Below the pieces are notes generated by a model. It had not been told where the DNA came from. It worked only from the letters and a program-made list of their open reading frames with translations, and ran no database searches. The translations under genes were made by a program, and so were the position numbers. From JAAYLC01 sp964636665 (GTDB taxonomy: Bacteria; Bacteroidota; Bacteroidia; Flavobacteriales; Flavobacteriaceae), in the NCBI GenBank assembly GCA_964636665.1, contig CAZWVT010000060.1, positions 1 through 10,153 on the forward strand: a stretch of DNA of 10,153 nt, read 5' to 3'. This document shows, piece after piece, positions 1 through 6,848 of the stretch (position 1 is the first letter of the stretch; every line of letters begins with the position of its first letter).

Positions 1-2141
1 CCGATAAAATATATGAAGAATTCAGCTCAGGAAAACAAGACATCGGTGCTATACGAAATCTTGTAAGGTATGTATATTACAACGCTTCAGAACCCTCGAA
101 ACGTTTAAAGTATATTGGAATAATTGGTGACACCTCCATTGATTACAAAGATCGATTGGCAAACAACAACAATATTGTTCCTACTTTTCATACAGTAAGC
201 CATACCGATGAAGCCAATTCATTTATGTCTGATGATTTCTTTGGAAATATGGGACCGGATGAAGGCACTATCGGCGGTCACTCTTATGATAAATACGGCA
301 ATAGAATGACTGATATCGACCGTTTGGATATTGCAGTCGGAAGAATTATAGCCGATAATGTCTCTGATGCCAATACGATGGTTGATAAAATTATTCACTA
401 TGCATCTGAGGAATCTCATGGAAACTGGCGTACAAATTTTGTTTTAGTATCAGATGATGTTGATTATTCAAGCGAAGCAAGTCTTCAAAAAAGTTTAGAT
501 GAACTAGGAGACACAATTTCCAAAAGAAAACCTTTTATTAATGTAAAGAAAATTCACACGGACGCCTATCAACAACAGACATCTGCCGGAGGAAATCGCT
601 ATCCTGAAGTTAATGAAGCTATAAAAAGTGCTTTTGATGTGGGCGCAATCGTCCTTAATTATTTTGGTCACGGTGGTGAAGACGGACTTGCCCACGAAGC
701 AATTTTCACCAAAGAAAATGCACAAGAGTTAAGGAATATAAATAACTTACCTTGTATGATTACCGTAACTTGTGAGTTTACAAAATTTGACAATCCATTA
801 CGTATTACAGCTGGCGAATTAACTTATCTCAACCCAGAGGGCGGTGCAATTTCATTGGTAACCACCACTCGCGCTGTCTTTATAAGCGTAGGTATTGAAT
901 TCAATAAAGCATTGGCACCTTATATGTTCGGATATGACAGAGATGTCCCGATGGTTCCTGCCGAAGCTTTAAGATTGGCAAAAAACGATGTCTCCTCCCA
1001 TAATAGAAGAGCTATTTTTTATATAGGAGATCCTGCCTTGCCGCTTGCATTTCCAAAACAGGATATCGCAATTACAAAAATGAATGATATTCCCATAGAA
1101 GAAACAACCGATACCATCCAGGCGCTGAGCAGAATTAAATTTGACGGTGAAATACGCACACTACACGGTCAATTAATTCCGGATTACAACGGCATTTTGG
1201 AAGTCAAAGTTTTTGATAAGAATGTGATGCGTCGCACCTTGGACAATGACAATAACAATGTTTATATGGATTTCGTAACTTTGGGAGAAAGTGTTTTTAA
1301 TGGAAAAGCCAGTATTTCCAACGGACGTTTCAGCTTTGAATTTGTTGCACCAAGAGACATTCAAATTCCCGTGGGAAAAGGCAGGATAAGTCTTTATGCA
1401 AAAAGAGACGGTGCACTCGAAGACCAAACAGGAGTCAATCAAGATATTCTCATCGGCGGATTAAATAAAAACGCTCCCGAAGACACAGAAGGTCCGGAAA
1501 TCAAATTGTATATGAACGACGAGAGTTTTGTTTCAGGAGGAATCACAAACAGCAGTCCCACACTTATCGCAAAATTACATGACGAAAATGGCATCAACAC
1601 TTCCAGTGGAATTGGTCACGATTTGGTTGCCATCATAAACGGAGACGAATCCAATCCCATTGTATTAAATGAATTTTATCAAACGGAGGTTGATGATTTT
1701 ACCAACGGAACTGCAAGTTATAAGTTAAGTGATTTGTCAGAAGGAATTCACACCCTTACTTTAAAAGCTTGGGATGTTTACAACAATTCATCAACAGCAG
1801 AAATTCAGTTTATCGTTGCAGGAAATGACAAACTCGAAATCAGCAGGGTATTAAATTATCCCAATCCGTTTGTAAACTACACTGAATTCTGGTTTAATCA
1901 CAATCGCCCCCATGAACCACTTGATGTGCAAGTTCAGATATTCACAGTTTCCGGAAAAGTAGTTTGGACTAAAAACCACACAATTATAACCGATGGATTT
2001 CTTGCACGCGACATTACTTGGGATGGCAGAGACGACTTCGGGGATCGTATCGGGAAAGGTGTTTATGTTTACAAACTGACTGTCAAATCAACCTTAACAA
2101 ATCAACGAGTAGAGAAATTCGAGAAACTCGTTATCCTATAA
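1..2141 (+). CDS. porU: PorU, C25-family sortase of the type IX secretion system (3' part; start lies left of the window)
   Basis: PorU is the surface cysteine protease that removes the C-terminal sorting domain of T9SS cargo and passes cargo on for attachment or release. The frame is open from base 3 without a stop, giving 712 visible residues, so the N-terminal portion is missing; a TTG at 156 is internal. Seen directly: a gingipain-like C25 catalytic region from the left edge to about the IGDPALPL segment (near 1023), with the catalytic His in YFGHGGEDG (codon 669-671) and the catalytic Cys in TVTCEFTKFDNP (codon 771-773). A beta-rich, Ig-like region follows (about 1490-1815). The protein ends with its own sorting-domain-like module from about 1833, containing LNYPNPF and GKGVYVYKL, as is known for PorU. 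The stop is 38 bases before the porV ATG. PorU family membership is very likely from both catalytic motifs and the neighbour porV. Confidence 0.95.
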   Translation, partial: DKIYEEFSSGKQDIGAIRNLVRYVYYNASEPSKRLKYIGIIGDTSIDYKDRLANNNNIVPTFHTVSHTDEANSFMSDDFFGNMGPDEGTIGGHSYDKYGNRMTDIDRLDIAVGRIIADNVSDANTMVDKIIHYASEESHGNWRTNFVLVSDDVDYSSEASLQKSLDELGDTISKRKPFINVKKIHTDAYQQQTSAGGNRYPEVNEAIKSAFDVGAIVLNYFGHGGEDGLAHEAIFTKENAQELRNINNLPCMITVTCEFTKFDNPLRITAGELTYLNPEGGAISLVTTTRAVFISVGIEFNKALAPYMFGYDRDVPMVPAEALRLAKNDVSSHNRRAIFYIGDPALPLAFPKQDIAITKMNDIPIEETTDTIQALSRIKFDGEIRTLHGQLIPDYNGILEVKVFDKNVMRRTLDNDNNNVYMDFVTLGESVFNGKASISNGRFSFEFVAPRDIQIPVGKGRISLYAKRDGALEDQTGVNQDILIGGLNKNAPEDTEGPEIKLYMNDESFVSGGITNSSPTLIAKLHDENGINTSSGIGHDLVAIINGDESNPIVLNEFYQTEVDDFTNGTASYKLSDLSEGIHTLTLKAWDVYNNSSTAEIQFIVAGNDKLEISRVLNYPNPFVNYTEFWFNHNRPHEPLDVQVQIFTVSGKVVWTKNHTIITDGFLARDITWDGRDDFGDRIGKGVYVYKLTVKSTLTNQRVEKFEKLVIL

Positions 2142-2153
2142 AAATTTAAAATT

Positions 2154-2161
2154 TATATTTG
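2154..2161 (+). promoter_or_regulatory. Candidate Bacteroidota -7 promoter element before porV
   Basis: TATATTTG matches the TAnnTTTG -7 consensus of Bacteroidota housekeeping promoters exactly. It lies in the short porU-porV gap, with the ATG at 2180, which would leave a leader of roughly 10-15 bases. No convincing TTG -33 element is seen about 20 bases upstream, where porU coding sequence continues. porV may therefore simply be co-transcribed with porU. In this AT-rich DNA the motif can occur by chance. Confidence 0.35.
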
Positions 2162-2179
2162 TTCACAAAATTTATACAC

Positions 2180-3343
2180 ATGAAGAAGATTTTAATTCCG
2201 GTTATAATTTGTTTATTGGCAGTAAAAGGTTACGCACAAGGTGGTGCGGATCCGACTCAAGGTCAGCGAGTAATTACCACAGCTGTTCCATTTATGTTGA
2301 TTGCCGGAGATCCTCGTGCAGCGGGAATGGGTGATATTGGAGTAGCAACCTCTCCGGATGCTTTTTCTCAACAATGGAATCCTGCAAAATTTGCATTTGC
2401 CTCATCCAAACAAGCTGTCGGAGTTACCTACACTCCTTATTTAAGCAAATTGGTAAACGACATCTTTCTTGGAAACTTAACATATTACAATCGACTTAAT
2501 GAAAGAAGTGCCATTGGTTCGAGTTTTAGATATTTTAATACCGGTGAAATTGAATTACGCCAAACAGCAGATGATCCGGGGCGGATTGTAAAACCAAATG
2601 AATTGATGTTTGACGTGTCTTATTCCCTAAAACTAAGCGATCGTTTTTCGATGGGAGTTGCCGGAAGATACATTCGCTCAGACTTGAAAATACCTTCTGA
2701 TTTTAGTGACGATTCAAATGCTGCCAGCACCTTTGCGGTCGATATTGCAGGATATTATCAGAGTCAGGAAATTGCTTACGACGAATTTAATGGAAGATGG
2801 AGAGCCGGATTTAATATTTCAAATATAGGTCCGAAACTTAAATATGACGAATTGGGGCAAGAAAACTCCCTACCTACCAATCTTGCGCTCGGTGGTGGAT
2901 TTGATTTTATACTTGATCAATACAATACAATTGGCGTAACTGCAGCTTTTAATAAATTGTTGGTTCCAACACCAAGCGATTCCAATGAAGACGGAAAAAT
3001 AAATCGTGAAGATGATTATTATAATCAAAACTTTTTTGGTGGTATTTTCTCTTCTTTTGGTGATGCTCCCGGTGGATTTAGCGAAGAACTTAAAGAAATA
3101 ACTTGGGCATTGGGTGCAGAGTATTGGTATCAGGATGTTTTTGCATTGCGCGCAGGGTATTTTAATGAAAGTGAAGAAAAAGGGTCGCGAAAATTTGCTT
3201 CTTTTGGAGCCGGATTCCGTTACACATCAATTAATATCGATGTTTCTTATTTATTTTCCACAGCACAAATTCAAAGTCCTTTAGAAGGAACATTGAGATT
3301 TGGTTTGACCTTTAACTTTGGAGAAACTTTTATAGAAGATTAA
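2180..3343 (+). CDS. porV: PorV (LptO), outer-membrane beta-barrel shuttle protein of the type IX secretion system
   Basis: PorV is a FadL-like outer-membrane barrel that binds T9SS cargo by the sorting domain at the translocon and brings it to PorU for cleavage. The product is 387 residues, in line with the family. I chose ATG 2180 over an in-frame TTG at 2159 because the ATG places a classical signal peptide at the N terminus (MKKILIPVIICLLAVKGYA, then Gln). Typical PorV features are the early segment VPFMLIAGDPRAAGMGDIG, then SQQWNPAKFAF, and alternating aromatic/hydrophobic strands to the end, closing with FGLTFNFGETF. Between strands, codons 2978-3013 encode a 12-residue EF-hand-like loop (D-x-N-x-D-G-x-I-x-x-x-D). 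It follows porU directly and precedes cdd by 13 bases, so the three likely share a transcript. Confidence 0.95.
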   Translation: MKKILIPVIICLLAVKGYAQGGADPTQGQRVITTAVPFMLIAGDPRAAGMGDIGVATSPDAFSQQWNPAKFAFASSKQAVGVTYTPYLSKLVNDIFLGNLTYYNRLNERSAIGSSFRYFNTGEIELRQTADDPGRIVKPNELMFDVSYSLKLSDRFSMGVAGRYIRSDLKIPSDFSDDSNAASTFAVDIAGYYQSQEIAYDEFNGRWRAGFNISNIGPKLKYDELGQENSLPTNLALGGGFDFILDQYNTIGVTAAFNKLLVPTPSDSNEDGKINREDDYYNQNFFGGIFSSFGDAPGGFSEELKEITWALGAEYWYQDVFALRAGYFNESEEKGSRKFASFGAGFRYTSINIDVSYLFSTAQIQSPLEGTLRFGLTFNFGETFIED

Positions 3344-3356
3344 AAAAATAGCTTAT

Positions 3357-3839
3357 TTGAAATCCAAGGATATTCGCATACCGGTAGTCATTTATGAATC
3401 CGTCAATGAGCTTCCCGAAGAAATTCAGGAGCTAATGAACAAGGCAAAACAAATACGCGAAAGTGCTTATGCACCTTATTCTAAATTTAAAGTAGGCGCA
3501 GCATTACGACTAAATTCCGGCAAAATCATATTAGGAAGCAATCAGGAAAACGCGGCTTATCCGTCAGGACTTTGTGCAGAACGCGTAGCTGTTTACAATG
3601 CCGGTGCAAATTTCCCCAATGATTCAATTGAGGTTATTGCCATTACCGCCAGTGCTGAAAATCATACAGTATCCAAACCTGTCGCCCCTTGCGGTGCCTG
3701 CCGTCAATCGATTGCAGAATACGAACAACGACAGAAAAAACCGATTGCCATTTATTTTATGGGCGAAGTGGGAATAATTTACAAAGTGAATTCACTCAAA
3801 GATTTACTCCCACTCAGCTTTGATTCTAGCTATTTATAA
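3357..3839 (+). CDS. cdd: Cytidine deaminase (TTG start)
   Basis: This enzyme deaminates cytidine and deoxycytidine to uridine and deoxyuridine in cytoplasmic pyrimidine salvage. At 160 residues it matches the small homotetrameric class. The zinc site is complete: Cys73 and catalytic Glu75 in the CAER motif, and Cys112 and Cys115 in PCGACRQ. The substrate-side motif AYAPYSKFKVGAAL is at residues 37-50 and NQENAAYPSGLCAER at 62-76. The start is TTG at 3357: no ATG occurs upstream in frame, and the next in-frame ATG (Met27, in ELMNKA) would remove an N-terminal helix region (YESVNELPEEIQ) that I recall as conserved in flavobacterial homologues. It begins 13 bases after porV. A salvage enzyme next to secretion genes suggests shared transcription rather than shared function. 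Confidence 0.95.
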   Translation: MKSKDIRIPVVIYESVNELPEEIQELMNKAKQIRESAYAPYSKFKVGAALRLNSGKIILGSNQENAAYPSGLCAERVAVYNAGANFPNDSIEVIAITASAENHTVSKPVAPCGACRQSIAEYEQRQKKPIAIYFMGEVGIIYKVNSLKDLLPLSFDSSYL

Positions 3840-3961
3840 TTTTTGATATCAAGCGACATTTATTACATTAACAAGTCGTCGAAGAAACCTGTATTATCTA
3901 AAGAGTTGTTAAGCCCGCGCATTCTTTTATCACTCCATTATAAAATCACAGTTTAAAATAC

Positions 3962-3989
3962 TATTTTTGTTATCCGTTTAATAATTTTG
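3962..3989 (+). promoter_or_regulatory. Candidate promoter region for pdhA-pdhC (two -7 motifs)
   Basis: The 178-base gap between cdd and pdhA (3840-4017) holds two exact TAnnTTTG matches: TATTTTTG at 3962-3969 and TAATTTTG at 3982-3989. They would give leaders of about 40 and 20 bases before the ATG at 4018. Neither has a clear TTG -33 element at the expected distance of about 20 bases. No strong hairpin terminator is seen after cdd, so some read-through from the porU-porV-cdd unit is possible. There is no obvious Shine-Dalgarno sequence before pdhA, which is normal for this phylum. Confidence 0.4.
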
Positions 3990-4017
3990 GTTTTTCGCCA
4001 ATATTTATTTTATCTAG

Positions 4018-5016
4018 ATGAAGAAAATAACTAAAGAAACATACCTGAAATGGTATGAAGACATGCTTTTCTGGCGCAAATTTGAAGATAAATTAGCCCA
4101 AGTATATATCAATCAAAAAGTCCGCGGATTTCTGCATTTATACAACGGTCAGGAAGCTGTTCTTGCCGGAGCACTGCATGCGATGGATTTAGAAAAGGAC
4201 AAAATGATAACAGCCTATCGAAATCATGTGCAACCTATCGGAATGGGGGTGGATCCGAAAAAAGTAATGGCTGAATTATACGGAAAAGCGACGGGAACTT
4301 CTCAAGGATTGGGAGGATCGATGCATATTTTCTCTAAAGAACACAGATTTTACGGAGGTCACGGAATTGTTGGAGGACAAATTCCTTTGGGTGCGGGATT
4401 AGCTTTTGCCGACAAATATTTTGAACGTGATGCCGTAACATTGACCTATATGGGAGACGGAGCCGTGCGCCAAGGATCGCTTCACGAAACATTTAATATG
4501 GCAATGTTGTGGAAATTACCCGTAGTCTTTTGTTGCGAAAACAACGGATATGCAATGGGAACCTCTGTAGCGCGTACTGCAAACCACACAGAAATTTGGA
4601 AATTGGGGCTTGGCTATGAAATGCCTTCAAAGCCCGTAGATGGTATGAAACCCGAAGTAGTTGCCAAAGAAATGGACGAAGCTATTAAGCGTGCACGCAG
4701 AGGAGACGGCCCGACATTTCTGGAAATTCGAACCTATCGTTATCGCGGACATTCTATGAGTGATGCGCAACATTATCGAACTAAAGAAGAAGTTGCCAAG
4801 AAACAAGAAGAAGACCCAATCAGTTATGTGCTTCATAAGATTTACGAAAACAAATGGGCTACTGAAGATGAAATAAAAAAAATTGATGCACGCATTAAAG
4901 ACCTTGTTTCGGAATGTGAAAAATTTGCTGAAGAATCACCATTCCCTGAAAAAAATGTGATGTACGACAGCGTATATGAACAAGAAGATTATCCATTTTT
5001 ACCTCATAAATTATAA
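4018..5016 (+). CDS. pdhA: Pyruvate dehydrogenase E1 component, alpha subunit
   Basis: With an E1 beta partner and thiamine diphosphate, this subunit decarboxylates pyruvate and loads the acetyl group onto the lipoyl arms of E2, linking glycolysis to acetyl-CoA. At 332 residues it fits the heterotetrameric alpha class. The thiamine-binding motif runs from GDG at 146-148 to ENNGYA at 174-179. Family signatures GFLHLYNGQEAV (38-49), GLGGSMHIF (97-105), GGHGIVGGQIPLGAGLAFA (113-131) and RYRGHSMSDAQHYRTKEEV (241-259) are all present. These point to pyruvate rather than branched-chain 2-oxoacids. The gene ends three bases before pdhC. No E1 beta gene is adjacent, so that subunit must be encoded elsewhere; I recall this arrangement from other flavobacteria. 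Start ATG 4018 gives the standard short N terminus. Confidence 0.97.
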   Translation: MKKITKETYLKWYEDMLFWRKFEDKLAQVYINQKVRGFLHLYNGQEAVLAGALHAMDLEKDKMITAYRNHVQPIGMGVDPKKVMAELYGKATGTSQGLGGSMHIFSKEHRFYGGHGIVGGQIPLGAGLAFADKYFERDAVTLTYMGDGAVRQGSLHETFNMAMLWKLPVVFCCENNGYAMGTSVARTANHTEIWKLGLGYEMPSKPVDGMKPEVVAKEMDEAIKRARRGDGPTFLEIRTYRYRGHSMSDAQHYRTKEEVAKKQEEDPISYVLHKIYENKWATEDEIKKIDARIKDLVSECEKFAEESPFPEKNVMYDSVYEQEDYPFLPHKL

Positions 5017-5019
5017 GTT

Positions 5020-6663
5020 ATGGCAGAAGTAATAAAAATGCCCCGGTTAAGTGACACCATGGAAGAAGGAACCGTGGCAACTTGGCTTAAGAAAGTTGGA
5101 GACAAAGTAGAAGAAGGCGATATATTGGCAGAAATCGAAACCGATAAAGCCACTATGGAGTTTGAATCTTTTTACGAAGGAACCCTACTCCATATCGGAA
5201 TCCAAGAAGGTGAAACCGCTTCGGTAGATTCACTGCTTGCCATTATCGGAGATAAAGATGAAGATATTTCTACCTTATTGGATGGCAAAAATGAAAATGA
5301 GGATAAGAAAAAAACTTCAGAATCCGACAATTCGGAAAATGATGAATCAGATAATGAAGATGCAGAAGATACAAAGTCAAATCAAGATTCTGACACTTCC
5401 GACAACTCTGAAAATGAAATCCCCGAAGGTGTTGAGCTTATTACCATGCCGCGATTGAGCGATACAATGGAAGAAGGAACCGTTGCCGCTTGGTTAAAAA
5501 AAGAAGGCGAAAAAGTAGAAGAAGGCGATATTCTTGCCGAGATTGAGACTGATAAAGCAACCATGGAGTTTGAGTCCTTCTACTCGGGCGTGCTTCTCAA
5601 AATAGTCATTCCAGAAGAAGAATCAGCACCGGTAGATTCACTTATGGCTATCATTGGACCGGAAGGAACTGATGTTTCCCATATTAAAGATGTATCCAAA
5701 AAACAAGCAGATTCTGAAAAGAAAGAAGAGAAAAAACAGGAAACTAAAAAAGAAGAAAAAAAAGAAACAGCTGCTTCAACTTCTGAAGTAAAAGAAAAAA
5801 AATCTACTCAAGTTACTTCCGGCGAACGCATTTTTGTTTCACCTCTTGCCCGCAAAATGGCAGAAGAACGAAATATTAATTTAATGCACGTTAAGGGAAC
5901 TGGTGAAAATGGCCGGATTGTCAAAGCAGATATTGAAAATTATCAACCCGCAGCTGCAGGAGGTTATATTCCTGTGGGAACTGAAAGTTTTGAGGAAATC
6001 AAAAATTCCCAAATGCGCAAAACGATTGCCAAGCGTTTATCGGAATCGAAATTTTCGGCACCTGAATTTTACCTTACCATCGAGTTGGATATGGACAATG
6101 CCATTGCGACGCGTAAAGCCATAAACGAATCCGGTGATGTGAAAATCTCATTTAACGATTTGGTAATTAAAGCTGCAGCAATGGCTTTAAGAGAACACCC
6201 TCAAGTTAACAGTATTTGGAAACCTGATGTAACTGAAATAGCAAAACACATTCACATTGGCGTGGCGGTTGCCGTAGATGAAGGATTGGTTGTTCCCGTT
6301 CTTCGATTTGCCGATCAAATGAGTTTTTCTCAAATTAATGCGAATGTCAAAGAATTAGCAGAAAAAGCCAGAACCAAAAAAATCACTCCCGACGAGATGC
6401 AGGGAAGTACTTTTACGGTTTCAAATCTGGGAATGTTTGGAATTGACGAATTCACTTCAATCATAAACCAGCCGAACTCTGCAATTCTTTCTATCGGAGC
6501 AATTGTTCAGAAACCTGTAGTCAAGAATGGAGCAATTGTCATCGGAAATACAATGAAAGTTACGATGGCGTGTGATCACCGAACCGTGGACGGCGCCACA
6601 GGAGCCAGATATTTACAGACATTTAGAAGATATATTGAAAATCCAATAACGATGTTTGTGTAG
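5020..6663 (+). CDS. pdhC: Pyruvate dehydrogenase E2 component (dihydrolipoamide acetyltransferase), two lipoyl domains
   Basis: E2 forms the core of the pyruvate dehydrogenase complex and transfers the acetyl group from lipoamide to CoA. Domain order over 547 residues: lipoyl domain 1 (about 2-78, lipoylated Lys43 in ETDKATMEFES); an acidic D/N/S/E-rich linker (about 88-134); lipoyl domain 2 (about 138-214, Lys179 in the same motif); a Lys/Glu-rich linker (about 227-262); a peripheral subunit-binding domain (about 271-308, VSPLARKMAEE to GRIVKADIE); and the catalytic domain (about 328-547) with the active-site DHRTVDG motif (His520, Asp524) near the C terminus. It starts three bases after pdhA and is surely co-translated. 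The linkers are charged rather than the Ala/Pro-rich type familiar from enterobacterial E2. Branched-chain specificity is less likely given the pdhA neighbour. Confidence 0.97.
   Translation: MAEVIKMPRLSDTMEEGTVATWLKKVGDKVEEGDILAEIETDKATMEFESFYEGTLLHIGIQEGETASVDSLLAIIGDKDEDISTLLDGKNENEDKKKTSESDNSENDESDNEDAEDTKSNQDSDTSDNSENEIPEGVELITMPRLSDTMEEGTVAAWLKKEGEKVEEGDILAEIETDKATMEFESFYSGVLLKIVIPEEESAPVDSLMAIIGPEGTDVSHIKDVSKKQADSEKKEEKKQETKKEEKKETAASTSEVKEKKSTQVTSGERIFVSPLARKMAEERNINLMHVKGTGENGRIVKADIENYQPAAAGGYIPVGTESFEEIKNSQMRKTIAKRLSESKFSAPEFYLTIELDMDNAIATRKAINESGDVKISFNDLVIKAAAMALREHPQVNSIWKPDVTEIAKHIHIGVAVAVDEGLVVPVLRFADQMSFSQINANVKELAEKARTKKITPDEMQGSTFTVSNLGMFGIDEFTSIINQPNSAILSIGAIVQKPVVKNGAIVIGNTMKVTMACDHRTVDGATGARYLQTFRRYIENPITMFV
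5038..5661 (+). repeat. Duplicated lipoyl-domain coding segment inside pdhC (two units, 408-base offset)
   Basis: Unit 1 is about 5038-5253 and unit 2 about 5446-5661. The encoded proteins are nearly the same over MPRLSDTMEEGTVA and EEGDILAEIETDKATMEFES, while the DNA differs at many third codon positions. That pattern fits an old in-gene duplication kept by selection on the protein, not a recent one. Between the units lies the acidic linker. Confidence 0.9.
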
Positions 6664-6708
6664 GAATACCACTCAACATTTTAATGTCTGATTTTGCAAA
6701 AATATTTT

Positions 6709-6735
6709 CACGCTTAATCTTAAAAGTGCTTTTTT
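6709..6735 (+). terminator. Weak candidate terminator after pdhC
   Basis: An imperfect short hairpin (CAC and TTA pairing with TAA and GTG across a GC/AA internal mismatch, 6709-6728) is followed by a run of six T at 6730-6735. It lies 45 bases after the pdhC stop. The stem is AT-rich and weak, so this is tentative. The rest of the 185-base gap (6664-6848) is very AT-rich; I find no exact TAnnTTTG promoter motif at a sensible distance for the next gene. Confidence 0.3.
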
Positions 6736-6848
6736 GTAATTTTTTGATTCACAAATAACTAAATATCAATAAAATAAAAAATATTCAAGTATTGCAGTGA
6801 ATCGGAAGTTTCAACTTTTTATTATTACCCTTCTCTAAATTTAATTAA

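Noticed and set aside
156..158. TTG as the start of the porU protein
   Set aside because: The same frame is open to the left edge and encodes C25-family sequence before this codon, so it is internal.
219..1442. Several antisense open frames of 66-89 codons inside porU
   Set aside because: They lie opposite a well-supported conserved coding region and their translations show no recognisable motif.
2159..2161. TTG as the start of porV
   Set aside because: The ATG at 2180 gives a standard signal peptide; the TTG would add seven residues before it and overlaps the candidate -7 element.
6746..6803. Inverted repeat GATTCAC/GTGAATC before the secreted repeat protein
   Set aside because: Seven-base arms with a 44-base spacer in AT-rich DNA can easily be chance; no operator family is recognised.
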